Assembly: GCA_902516435.1 (NCBI GenBank)
Contig: CABXYF010000001.1
Span: 1-64,000 of the forward strand
DNA length: 64,000 bases
Direction of reading: 5' to 3'
Source: an uncultured Pelagibacteraceae bacterium
Lineage (GTDB): Bacteria; Pseudomonadota; Alphaproteobacteria; Pelagibacterales; Pelagibacteraceae
Position 1 is the stretch's first letter, and each line of letters begins with the position of its first letter. This document shows positions 1 through 7,647 of the stretch, piece by piece. Under the pieces are notes generated by a model. The model made no database searches and was not told the DNA's origin. It saw only the letters and a list, made by a program, of their open reading frames with translations. Position numbers and translations under genes: made by a program.

Positions 1-885
1 CTCATTAGTAGCTCATTTAGAACTGACGCCTTTTTTGGACTTGAGGAAAATATTGGTTATTTACTTTTCTTATTAACATTTTTAATTTATTTATATTATT
101 TAGAAAAAAAAAATAATTATTACTTATTCTTTTTAATTTTAATTGCCTCCTTAACATTTTATACAAGGCAAACTTATGCATTTGTTTCAATAATTATATA
201 TTTAGCAATCATAAATACAAATCAATTACTATCAAAAAAAAACTTCGCTATTACATTTCTTTTTATTATATTTCTTCTTCCGTCCTTATATTTTTTTTAT
301 AATTGGGGATCTTTAATGCCAACAGAGGCAGCCGAACGTTTAGTTCCTTTTAATTACAACAATATAGCTATAATTTTTGGGATGTTTGTAATTTTTAATA
401 TTCCTTTTTTCATAAATGAGTTAATAAAAAATAGAACAAATATAATATCAAGTAAAAATATTGGAAAATTAATTTTAATACCCATCTTTTTTATTATTTA
501 TGCTTATACTTTTTGGAATATACCTTACTCAGATTTTGGTGGAGGACCTTTGTATAAAATATATTTAAATTTTTCAACTTTTAAACCACTGTACCTATTT
601 TTTTCTTTTTTAGGATTAATTTCAACTATTTATTTTTCATTTAAAAACTATCGTTTATCTATTTTTTTTATATTTTTTATATTTATTTATTGCTTTGCAG
701 ATAACCTTTTTTTCTCTTATTTAGATCCATTAATGTTATTATCTTTATTAATTTTCCATGATAGAATTATTTTTGATTTAAAAAAAAATATAATTTATTC
801 CCTAAGTGTATATATGTATTTTTTAACTTTACATTTAAGTTGGATTTATTACTTTCATATAATTATTGGTGACACTGTAAGATAA
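1..885 (+). CDS. Polytopic membrane protein, 5'-truncated by window edge
   Basis: Reading frame 1 is open from the first base to the TAA at 883-885, so the gene starts outside the window; the ATG at 316 is internal. About 294 residues are visible. They form a chain of strongly hydrophobic segments (roughly seven or more membrane helices) rich in Phe, Ile, Leu and Tyr, broken by short basic loops. A TRQTYAF motif lies in an early loop after a helix; RQ-type loop motifs of this kind occur in multi-span glycosyltransferases of the ALG10/GT-C sort, which is a loose resemblance only. It precedes a nucleotide-sugar cassette by 33 bases in the same direction, so a role in building or moving a surface polysaccharide is likely. 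An O-antigen polymerase or flippase is an alternative. Specific function is not assigned. Confidence 0.75.
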   Translation, partial: LISSSFRTDAFFGLEENIGYLLFLLTFLIYLYYLEKKNNYYLFFLILIASLTFYTRQTYAFVSIIIYLAIINTNQLLSKKNFAITFLFIIFLLPSLYFFYNWGSLMPTEAAERLVPFNYNNIAIIFGMFVIFNIPFFINELIKNRTNIISSKNIGKLILIPIFFIIYAYTFWNIPYSDFGGGPLYKIYLNFSTFKPLYLFFSFLGLISTIYFSFKNYRLSIFFIFFIFIYCFADNLFFSYLDPLMLLSLLIFHDRIIFDLKKNIIYSLSVYMYFLTLHLSWIYYFHIIIGDTVR

Positions 886-918
886 TAATAATTATATAAA
901 TATTTAACTATTAGAATT

Positions 919-1692
919 ATGAAAATCTTTATTTTATGTGGTGGTTTTGGAACAAGATTAGATCATGAAAGTAAATTTATTGCTAAGCCAATGGTTAGAA
1001 TTGGAAAAGAACCAATTCTTTATCATCTTGTTGAAAACTTTTATATCCAAGGTTTTGATGAGTTTGTGTTATGTTTGGGTTATAAAGCAGAAAGTATTAT
1101 AAATTATTTTACAAAAGAAAAATCAAAACAGACTAAAATTTTACAAAAAACTAAAAATCATATTAAAATTTTGTTTAAAAATAACAAAATTAAAATTAAG
1201 GTTTCTTTAATAGATACGGGTATAAAATCAGGAACTGGTGGACGAATTAAAATTGCTTATAAGACACTGAAATTAGATGAAGATTTTTTAATGACTTATG
1301 GAGATGGTCTGTCAAACATATCAATTAAAAAATTAATAAAATTTCATTATAAGAATAATTCACTTGTTACTATGACCGCGGTAAAACCTAAACAAAGATA
1401 TGGGATTCTAGAAATCAAAAAGAATAGAGTAAATTTTTTTGATAATTCAAAAAAAAAAGTTGACGTGTATATTAATGGGGGCTTTCATGTTATTGATAAA
1501 TTAAGTTTAAAATATATAAAAAATAAAAAGATATTTTGGGAAAAAGAACCTATTAGTAAAATTTTAAAAATTAATAAACTCTATGCTTTTAAACATGACG
1601 GGTTTTGGAAAAGTTTAGATACTCAAAAAGATAAAGTTGATTTTAATAAAATTTATAGACAAAAAAAATTAAATTGGAGGTTTAAAAACTAA
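919..1692 (+). CDS. rfbF: Glucose-1-phosphate cytidylyltransferase (RfbF-like)
   Basis: Predicted to join CTP and glucose-1-phosphate to give CDP-glucose, the entry step to CDP-3,6-dideoxyhexoses in the cytoplasm. The N-terminus has the nucleotidyltransferase signature GGFGTRL at residues 8-14, followed by AKPMVRIGKEPIL with the conserved Lys-Pro pair, and LCLGYK near residue 53. Further family landmarks are TGIKSGTGGRI, YGDGLSNI (metal-binding Asp) and the C-terminal GFWKSLDTQKDK, which matches the GFW-x-x-DT-x-x-D block of RfbF. The length of 257 aa is normal. It is followed after one base by the 3-dehydratase gene, so the two are co-transcribed. A glucose-1-phosphate uridylyl or thymidylyl enzyme is less likely because the C-terminal block is RfbF-type. 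Confidence 0.85.
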   Translation: MKIFILCGGFGTRLDHESKFIAKPMVRIGKEPILYHLVENFYIQGFDEFVLCLGYKAESIINYFTKEKSKQTKILQKTKNHIKILFKNNKIKIKVSLIDTGIKSGTGGRIKIAYKTLKLDEDFLMTYGDGLSNISIKKLIKFHYKNNSLVTMTAVKPKQRYGILEIKKNRVNFFDNSKKKVDVYINGGFHVIDKLSLKYIKNKKIFWEKEPISKILKINKLYAFKHDGFWKSLDTQKDKVDFNKIYRQKKLNWRFKN

Positions 1693-1693
1693 A

Positions 1694-2884
1694 ATGAAAA
1701 TTACCTATGGAAAAAATTTATATAATAACCTAGAGATATCTTCGGTTGTTAAAAAATTGAGAAAGACAACTCAAATGGGAGATGCAGTATCTAATTTTGA
1801 AAAAAAAATTGCGAAATATTTTGGAAAAAAATATGGGTTGATGGTTAATTCGGGATCATCTGCATTAATTTTAGCTATAGAGTCACTTAAATTAAAAAAA
1901 GGCTCAGAGATAATTGTTCCATGTTTAAACTTTGGAACAGCAGTTTCTTCTGTTTTAATTTGTGGGCATAAGCCAGTTTTTGTCGATACAGAAATTGAAA
2001 CTTTACAAATAGATATCTCAAAAATAGTAAAAAAAATTACAAAAAAAACTAAAGTAATTATGGTTCCAAATTTAATTGGAAATGTTCCAGATTGGAAAAG
2101 AATAAATAAAATTGCAAAAAAATTTAATCTCATAGTAATAGAGGATTCAGCTGATACTTTAGGTGCTCGTATAAATGATAAACCAACTGGGATTTACAGT
2201 GATATTTCGATTACAAGTTTTTATGGATCTCATATAATAAGTTGTGCTGGTAATGGAGGAATGCTTTTAACAAATAATAAAAAATATTACGAAAAAGCAA
2301 AAGTTCTTAGAAGTTGGGGTAGAATGTCTAGTCTTATTAAAAACTCTGAAAATATTATTAATAGATTAAACATAAAACTAAAAGGGGTTGATTACGATAA
2401 AAAGTTTGTATTTTCAGAATTGGGTTATAATTTTGAACCAAGCGAAATCGGTGCAGCTTTTGGTCTAGTTCAGCTAAAAAAATTTAAAAAATTTATGATC
2501 TTAAGAAATAGAAATTTTAAAAAACATATAAATTTTTTTAAAAAACTTAGTGATCATTTTATTGTTCCAAATATTTATGAAAATGTTAAAACAAATTTTC
2601 TTGCCTATCCAATAATTTTAAAAACCAAAAAATTTAAGAGAAAAGATCTTCAAATATTTTTAGAAAATAATAATATTCAAACTAGGCCTATTTTTAGTGG
2701 TAATATCTTAAGACATCCTGCATTTACAAATTTGATAAGTAATAAAAATAAACTAAATCAATTTAAAAATGCAGATTATATTATGAAAAATGGAATCTTA
2801 ATTGGTTGTCATCAAGCATTAAAAAATAAAGACGTACAATATATCCACTCAAAAATTAAACAATTTATCTCTAAATTTAAATAA
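1694..2884 (+). CDS. rfbH: PLP/PMP-dependent 4-keto-6-deoxysugar 3-dehydratase (RfbH/ColD-like)
   Basis: DegT/DnrJ/EryC1/StrS-fold protein of 396 aa. The cofactor Asp is seen in IEDSADTLGA (D151). The position normally held by the Schiff-base lysine is His180, in SFYGSHIISC. In this superfamily that His is the mark of the E1 (RfbH) and ColD dehydratases, which remove the C3 hydroxyl rather than transaminate. The C-terminal blocks TRPIFSGN and LIGCHQ also match ColD/RfbH. Only two cysteines follow His180, so the four-Cys [2Fe-2S] motif of E1 appears to be absent, which is more ColD-like. With rfbF upstream the substrate is probably CDP-4-keto-6-deoxyglucose, but no CDP-glucose 4,6-dehydratase is in view. 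The stop codon overlaps the next start (TAATG). Confidence 0.82.
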   Translation: MKITYGKNLYNNLEISSVVKKLRKTTQMGDAVSNFEKKIAKYFGKKYGLMVNSGSSALILAIESLKLKKGSEIIVPCLNFGTAVSSVLICGHKPVFVDTEIETLQIDISKIVKKITKKTKVIMVPNLIGNVPDWKRINKIAKKFNLIVIEDSADTLGARINDKPTGIYSDISITSFYGSHIISCAGNGGMLLTNNKKYYEKAKVLRSWGRMSSLIKNSENIINRLNIKLKGVDYDKKFVFSELGYNFEPSEIGAAFGLVQLKKFKKFMILRNRNFKKHINFFKKLSDHFIVPNIYENVKTNFLAYPIILKTKKFKRKDLQIFLENNNIQTRPIFSGNILRHPAFTNLISNKNKLNQFKNADYIMKNGILIGCHQALKNKDVQYIHSKIKQFISKFK

Positions 2885-4668
2885 TGAACTTATCTGATTA
2901 TGTTTTAGATTTTTTAGTAAAAAAGAGGGTAAAAAAAGTTTTTTTAATTACCGGTGGAGCAATTTCATTCATGGTTGATGCTTTCTCAAGAAATAAAAAA
3001 ATAAGATACATTTCGGTAGGACATGAACAAGGTGCTGCAATGATGGCAGATGCATATTCAAGATTAGGGCCGAATTACTCTTGTACTATGGTCACATCTG
3101 GACCAGGCGCAACGAATTTATTAACAGGCATAGCATGTTCATATTTCGACTCTATTCCAGCACTTCATATATGTGGTCAGGTAAACACGTATGAGCAACA
3201 AAGTTCAAATAAGAGTACTTTAAATGTTAGACAAGTTGGTTTTCAAGAAACTGATATTGTTAGTATTTCTAAGCCCATAACAAAATTTTCATACAAACTG
3301 AAAGATCCTAAAGAAATTAGATATATTTTAGAAAAAAGTCACCATATTGCAACTTCTGGAAGACCTGGTCCTGTCTTAATTGATATACCAATGGATTTAC
3401 AAAGATGTAAAATAAACCCAACAAAACTAAAGTCATTTAAATTTACAAAAAAAAAAAAAAGTAAAATTAATTCAAAAATTAATTACGTAATAAATAAAAT
3501 TAAAAAATCGAAAAAGCCTGTAATTATATTAGGTGGTGGCGTTAAATATGCTGGTGCAGAAAATAATTTAAATAAGTTTTTGCAAAAATTAAATATTCCA
3601 GTTGTAACAACATGGAGTGGTGTCGATTTAATAGATCACAATCAAGATAAGTATATAGGAAATATTGGTGTTTACGGTAGTAGAGCTGCAAATTTTGTAA
3701 TTCAAAATTCTGATTTATTTTTATCATTAGGCTCAAGATTAGATACGAGAGTTACTGGAGGAGTTCCAAAAAACTTTGCAAGAAAAGCAAAAAAAATAAT
3801 GGTTGATATAGATAAAAATGAATTAAATAAAAAAAGGGGATTAAAAATAGATTATAAAATTCATGAGAATGTAAAAATTTTTTTAGAGAAGATATCTTCA
3901 GTAATTAATTCAAAAATATCCAAAAAAGATTGGCTAATCAAATGTAAGGAATGGAAAAAAAAATATCCTACTGTAGATAAAAAGTATTATGAGGATAAAA
4001 AATATGTGAATCCATACGTATTTATTGAAGTTTTATCAAAGAAATTATTAAAAACAGATACTATAATTGCAGATGACGGTGGACATTTAACTTGGACACT
4101 TCAAGCGTTTAAAGTTAAATATGGTCAAAAACTTTTCTCAGCATTTGGTAATTCGCCTATGGGTTATTCTCTACCAGCAAGTATTGGTGCCTCGATAGCA
4201 AAAAATAATTCAAGAATTTTTTGTATAGATGGTGATGGAAGTATTCAGATAAATCTTCAAGAATTGCATACAATAGATAAATTAAAATTACCTATTAAAA
4301 TTTTTGTATTGAACAATAATGGTTATGGAATTATTAAACAATTTCAAGAGTTGTACCTAGGTAAACGTTTTGAAGCATCAGGTAAAGGTGTATCAAACCC
4401 AAACTTTGAAAAAATTTCAAAAGCATTCAACATAAATTATAATGTTATTAAAAATCATAATGATTTTATTAACTTGGATAAGATAATTAATAGTAAAAAG
4501 GCTGAGTTGGTTGAGGTAATGCTAAAATCCGATCAAAAAATAATTCCTAAGTTACAATTTGGAAATCCTATTGAGGATATGTCTCCTTTACTTCCAAGAA
4601 AAGAGTTTTTAGAAAATATGGAAGTTAATATAATTAAGAGAGATAAAAAAATTTTTGAGGCAAATTAA
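2884..4668 (+). CDS. ThDP-dependent acetolactate-synthase-like enzyme (YerE-like candidate)
   Basis: Full-length (594 aa) three-domain ThDP enzyme. The cofactor-activating Glu is E48 in VGHEQGAAMMADAYSR. Next come SGPGATNLLTG and GRPGPVLIDIP at the end of the PYR domain, a central domain, and the PP-domain motif GDGS at 450-453 running to LNNNGYG at 476-482. General architecture is that of acetolactate synthase, but the gene sits between a sugar 3-dehydratase and an SDR reductase, and a separate ilvBN pair occurs at 56020-58340. YerE of Yersinia uses the same fold to add a two-carbon acetyl unit from pyruvate to a CDP-3,6-dideoxy-4-ketohexose when making yersiniose A. I infer the same type of chemistry here; a different two-carbon donor or acceptor cannot be excluded. 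Confidence 0.78.
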   Translation: MNLSDYVLDFLVKKRVKKVFLITGGAISFMVDAFSRNKKIRYISVGHEQGAAMMADAYSRLGPNYSCTMVTSGPGATNLLTGIACSYFDSIPALHICGQVNTYEQQSSNKSTLNVRQVGFQETDIVSISKPITKFSYKLKDPKEIRYILEKSHHIATSGRPGPVLIDIPMDLQRCKINPTKLKSFKFTKKKKSKINSKINYVINKIKKSKKPVIILGGGVKYAGAENNLNKFLQKLNIPVVTTWSGVDLIDHNQDKYIGNIGVYGSRAANFVIQNSDLFLSLGSRLDTRVTGGVPKNFARKAKKIMVDIDKNELNKKRGLKIDYKIHENVKIFLEKISSVINSKISKKDWLIKCKEWKKKYPTVDKKYYEDKKYVNPYVFIEVLSKKLLKTDTIIADDGGHLTWTLQAFKVKYGQKLFSAFGNSPMGYSLPASIGASIAKNNSRIFCIDGDGSIQINLQELHTIDKLKLPIKIFVLNNNGYGIIKQFQELYLGKRFEASGKGVSNPNFEKISKAFNINYNVIKNHNDFINLDKIINSKKAELVEVMLKSDQKIIPKLQFGNPIEDMSPLLPRKEFLENMEVNIIKRDKKIFEAN

Positions 4669-4673
4669 CAAAA

Positions 4674-5510
4674 TTGAAAAAATTAATTATAATTGGTAGT
4701 TCTGGATTTGTTGGAAAAAGTCTAAATGACTATTTTAAGCATAATAATAATATTAAAATTATTAATTATTCTAGGACCAAAAAAAAAAATATCATTAGTA
4801 TTAAAAAATTACCTAAATCTAATTATATATTTTACTGTATAAATAATAAGAACATTAAGATTAGTTTAAAGTATTTTTGTCATTTTAAAAAACTAATAAA
4901 AAATTATTCAAAAAATATTAAAATAGTATTTATTAGTTCTGGAGCCATATATGGCCCTAGATCAGTAAAAAAAAGATTTACCGAAAATGAAAAAATTTAT
5001 AAAAGTAAATTTAATAATTTTCTAGGATATAAAAAGAATTACTCTAGGGAAAAGTATTTATTGGAAAAAGAATTTAAAAAAATTGCAAAAGATGGTTTCA
5101 AGGTCTCTATTGCTAGAGGTTTTACATTTTATGGTAGACATATTCTAAATTATGATTACTTAATTTCAAAAATAATCTTAGCTACAAAATCAAAAAAAAC
5201 TTTTACAATAAATAACCCAAATACAATAAGAAGTTATATGCATGCTGACGATATGTGTAGGTGGTTAATCAAAATAGCAAAAATTTCTTCAAATAAATGC
5301 CCAGTTGTAAATCTTGGATCAGATAAGATAATAAATTTAACTAAATTCATCAAATTTTTAAATAAAAAATTTAATTCTAAAATCTTGATTAATAGAAATA
5401 ATAAAAAACGTACAGATTTTTACGTTCCTTCAATAATTTATGCTAGAAAATATCTTAAATTAAAAAATACAGTCAATTTTAATAATGCTATAAACTCGTT
5501 AGTAAAATAA
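4674..5510 (+). CDS. NAD(P)-dependent SDR/epimerase-family sugar reductase (YerF-like candidate)
   Basis: Extended-SDR protein of 278 aa starting at a TTG. The Rossmann glycine motif is GSSGFVG (residues 8-14). Catalytic residues fit the family: SSGAIYG supplies the Ser and YSREK supplies the Tyr-x-x-x-Lys. IRSYMHADDM resembles the substrate-proximal block of NDP-sugar epimerases and reductases. It lies five bases after the ThDP enzyme, so a role in reducing the branched ketosugar made by that enzyme (as YerF does) is a reasonable inference. It lacks the N-terminal signature and the length of RfbG, so it is probably not the missing CDP-glucose 4,6-dehydratase. It is very Lys/Asn/Ile-rich, even for this genome. 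Confidence 0.7.
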   Translation: MKKLIIIGSSGFVGKSLNDYFKHNNNIKIINYSRTKKKNIISIKKLPKSNYIFYCINNKNIKISLKYFCHFKKLIKNYSKNIKIVFISSGAIYGPRSVKKRFTENEKIYKSKFNNFLGYKKNYSREKYLLEKEFKKIAKDGFKVSIARGFTFYGRHILNYDYLISKIILATKSKKTFTINNPNTIRSYMHADDMCRWLIKIAKISSNKCPVVNLGSDKIINLTKFIKFLNKKFNSKILINRNNKKRTDFYVPSIIYARKYLKLKNTVNFNNAINSLVK

Positions 5511-5511
5511 A

Positions 5512-6435
5512 ATGAAAATTTCAATTATAACACCTACATTTAACGAAATTGAAAATATTGAAAATATTTATTATGAGATAAAACAAAAATTAAGTGAAAT
5601 AAATTGTGAATATGAACATTTAATTATAGATAATAATTCAACCGATGGAACTACTGACAAAATAAAACAATTAGCTGAGGTTGATAAAAATCTTAAAATT
5701 ATTGTAAATTCGAAAAATTATGGCCATATAAGATCTCCCTTTCATGCATTATTACAAACTAATTCTGACGCAGTTATATTAATGGCATCAGATTTTCAGG
5801 ATCCAATCGAGATGATTCCAAAATATATTGAAGAGTGGAAGAAGGGAAAAAAAATTGTGCTAGGTGAAAAAACATCTTCTGGGGAAAGTAAATTTAAATA
5901 TTCTGTTAGAACTTTATTTTATAATTTTTTAAATAAAATTTCAGAATTTGAATTACCAAAGAATACTACTGGATCTGGAATATTCGATAAGACAATTATT
6001 GAAAAACTTAAAAAGATCAAAGATCCTTACCCTTATTTTAGAGGGCTAATAACTGAACTTGGTGAAGACATTACAACATTACAATTTAAACAACCTGTAA
6101 GAAAATCAGGCATAACAAAAAATAACTTATTCACATTGTATGATATTGGTATGCTGGGAATTGTTAAACATTCAAGAAGACCTCTGAGATTTATGACTTT
6201 ACTGGGATTTTCAGCAAGTCTAATTAGTTTTGTTGTTGGAGTAATTTATTTATTATATAAATTATTTTTTTGGAATTCATTTAGTCTTGGTTTAGCTCCA
6301 ATAATTATTGGAATTTTTTTCATTAGTGCTGTTCAAATTACTTTGTTAGGGTTAGTAGGTGAATACATTGGTGTAATTTTGCTTCATCAAAGAAATATGC
6401 CATTAGTGATTGAAAAGGAGAGAATAAATTTTTAA
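5512..6435 (+). CDS. Family 2 glycosyltransferase, GtrB/ArnC-like, membrane-anchored
   Basis: GT-A glycosyltransferase of 307 aa. It opens with SIITPTFNEIENI, has the nucleotide-binding IDNNSTDGT and a metal-binding ASDFQDP acidic block, so it should use a nucleotide sugar. Two C-terminal membrane helices (about residues 225-250 and 262-288) are arranged as in GtrB, ArnC and dolichol-phosphate mannosyltransferases, which load a sugar onto a polyprenyl phosphate at the inner membrane. It begins one base after the SDR gene and is the last gene of the cassette. A role in transferring the cassette's sugar to undecaprenyl phosphate, or directly onto a glycan, is inferred; donor and acceptor cannot be read from sequence. 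Confidence 0.82.
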   Translation: MKISIITPTFNEIENIENIYYEIKQKLSEINCEYEHLIIDNNSTDGTTDKIKQLAEVDKNLKIIVNSKNYGHIRSPFHALLQTNSDAVILMASDFQDPIEMIPKYIEEWKKGKKIVLGEKTSSGESKFKYSVRTLFYNFLNKISEFELPKNTTGSGIFDKTIIEKLKKIKDPYPYFRGLITELGEDITTLQFKQPVRKSGITKNNLFTLYDIGMLGIVKHSRRPLRFMTLLGFSASLISFVVGVIYLLYKLFFWNSFSLGLAPIIIGIFFISAVQITLLGLVGEYIGVILLHQRNMPLVIEKERINF

Positions 6436-6458
6436 TTATTTTATTTAAAGTTGAAAAT

Positions 6459-6535
<77 letters not shown>

Positions 6536-6541
6536 TTATAC

Positions 6542-6736
6542 TTAAATTCTATTTTTAAGTTTATTTAGTTTTTTTACTCTTTTAATATTTTCTTGAAGAA
6601 TCCTTTTTTTCTTTTCTGAAGGTTTTTCATATGTATTTTTTAACTTAATTACTTTAAAAAAACCATCTCTCTGAAGTTTTCTTTTTAAAACTCTGAGAGC
6701 TTGTTCAATATTATTATCTTTAACTTCTATTTTAAT
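6542..6736 (-). CDS. rpsU: 30S ribosomal protein S21
   Basis: Small basic protein. Landmarks are DNNIEQALRVLKRKLQRDG and the conserved YEKPSEKKKR block, followed by a Lys/Arg tail. S21 joins the 30S platform late and aids mRNA binding. The start is unusual. A TTG at 6748-6746 opens the longest frame, but it overlaps a GGAGG at 6746-6742 that would serve as Shine-Dalgarno for an ATT codon at 6736-6734, five bases downstream. Starting at ATT puts the Ala-Leu pair at residues 13-14, as in the alphaproteobacterial S21 pattern beginning Met-x-x-x-Val-x-Asp-Asn-Asn. I therefore prefer AUU initiation (64 aa); the TTG form would be 68 aa. A hairpin with a T-run ends immediately upstream. Confidence 0.9.
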   Translation of the reverse strand: MKIEVKDNNIEQALRVLKRKLQRDGFFKVIKLKNTYEKPSEKKKRILQENIKRVKKLNKLKNRI

Positions 6737-6741
6737 AACTA

Positions 6742-6746
6742 CCTCC
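6742..6746 (-). promoter_or_regulatory. Shine-Dalgarno GGAGG that decides the rpsU start
   Basis: GGAGG reads 6746 to 6742 on the minus strand, five bases before ATT (6736-6734). No ATG, GTG or TTG lies at a usable distance downstream. The TTG at 6748 overlaps it and has no such motif of its own. Strong SD motifs are uncommon in this window, which makes this one informative. Confidence 0.6.
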
Positions 6747-6771
6747 AAAAAAGTGTTTAAATAACACTTTT
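6747..6771 (-). terminator. Hairpin plus T-run between trcR and rpsU (terminator or attenuator)
   Basis: On the minus strand, AAAAGTGTT (6771-6763) is separated by a 5-nt loop from its perfect complement AACACTTTT (6757-6749). The T-run continues two bases to 6747, abutting the rpsU Shine-Dalgarno. Shape fits an intrinsic terminator for the upstream suhB-rpmE-trcR transcript. Because it touches the rpsU ribosome-binding site it could equally control rpsU expression. The stem is AT-rich, so strength is uncertain. Confidence 0.5.
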
Positions 6772-6799
6772 ATAATTTTTTGTCCAATAAATTTATTCA

Positions 6800-7381
6800 T
6801 TAGGTTTGAGTATGAGATCTTTGTTTATCTTTTTCTTTTTGTTTTTTTTCTCTTTTTATTCTTCTCTCAGCTTTTTCAAGTGCGTCTAATAAATCTTTCT
6901 GTGTAAATAAATTCAATGCTACAGGGTCTTTTGGATTAAGGTTATTATAATTCCAATAACTTTTATTTTTAATAGATGTAACTGAATTTTTAGTAATACC
7001 TACCAACTTAGCGATTTGTGAGTCCTTTAAAATATTGTGTTGTTTAATTAACCATAGGGCTGAGTCTGGTTTATCTTGTCTTTTAGAAAGTGGAACATAC
7101 TTTTTAATTTTTTTTTCACTATTAGAAATTTCAATATCACTACTTTTAATTTCTAATGGTCTTTCTTCATCTGCAGATGATAACTCAATTTCTTGTCTTG
7201 AAAGTTGTCCAGATATAATAGGATTGTATGCCTTTATGCCTTTAGCTACCTCCCCGTCTGCTATACCTTGTATTTCAACAACATGTAATTTACAAAATTC
7301 AGCAATTTGTTTGAATGTTAAAGTTGTATTTTCAACCAACCAAACAGCAGTAGCCATTGGCATTAAAGGGGCATTTGACAT
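6800..7381 (-). CDS. trcR: DUF1013 / TrcR-family cell-cycle transcriptional regulator
   Basis: The 193-aa protein starts MSNAPLMPMATAVWLVENTTLTF, the conserved opening of the alphaproteobacterial DUF1013 family. A helical segment around residues 24-47 (FKQIAEFCKLHVVEIQGIADG) is followed by a variable acidic linker. A second conserved block holds DSALWLIKQHNILKDSQIAKLVGITKNSV, which reads as a helix-turn-helix. The C-terminus is a Lys/Glu-rich helix, as in relatives. In other alphaproteobacteria the family is described as a cell-cycle-linked transcription regulator found near RNA polymerase. It follows rpmE after a gap of zero bases, so the two are co-expressed. Family call is firm; targets are unknown. 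Confidence 0.88.
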   Translation of the reverse strand: MSNAPLMPMATAVWLVENTTLTFKQIAEFCKLHVVEIQGIADGEVAKGIKAYNPIISGQLSRQEIELSSADEERPLEIKSSDIEISNSEKKIKKYVPLSKRQDKPDSALWLIKQHNILKDSQIAKLVGITKNSVTSIKNKSYWNYNNLNPKDPVALNLFTQKDLLDALEKAERRIKREKKQKEKDKQRSHTQT

Positions 7382-7612
7382 TTAATTTTTCTTCTCTGAT
7401 TTAAAATTTTGGAATTTTTTGTTGAATTTACTTATTCTACCTTTATCCATTAGCTTTTGTTTTCCACCTGTCCAGGCAGCATGAGATTTTGGATCAATTT
7501 CTAATTTCAACAGATCTCCTTCAGAGCCCCATGTTGATTTAGTCTCAAATTGCGTTCCATCAGTCATTTCAACTTTTATGGTGTGATAGTTTGGATGAAT
7601 GTCTTTTTTCAT
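7382..7612 (-). CDS. rpmE: 50S ribosomal protein L31
   Basis: 76-aa protein with the L31 opening [14 protein letters not shown], the core [11 protein letters not shown] and the [24 protein letters not shown] block. There are no cysteines, so this is the zinc-free form. It is located at the central protuberance of the large subunit. Length is typical. Start ATG at 7612. It forms a minus-strand run with trcR downstream and suhB upstream, 35 bases away. Confidence 0.96.
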   Translation of the reverse strand: MKKDIHPNYHTIKVEMTDGTQFETKSTWGSEGDLLKLEIDPKSHAAWTGGKQKLMDKGRISKFNKKFQNFKSEKKN

Positions 7613-7647
7613 AACGGCACTTATAGCAAAAGAAATCTAGAACACAA

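Noticed and set aside
2884-4668. A second anabolic acetolactate synthase
   Set aside because: The motifs allow it, but there is no small-subunit partner, the neighbours are all sugar genes and a complete ilvBN is present at 56020-58340.
4674-5510. RfbG, the missing CDP-glucose 4,6-dehydratase
   Set aside because: Too short (278 aa against about 350) and without the RfbG N-terminal block; it fits a small SDR reductase better.
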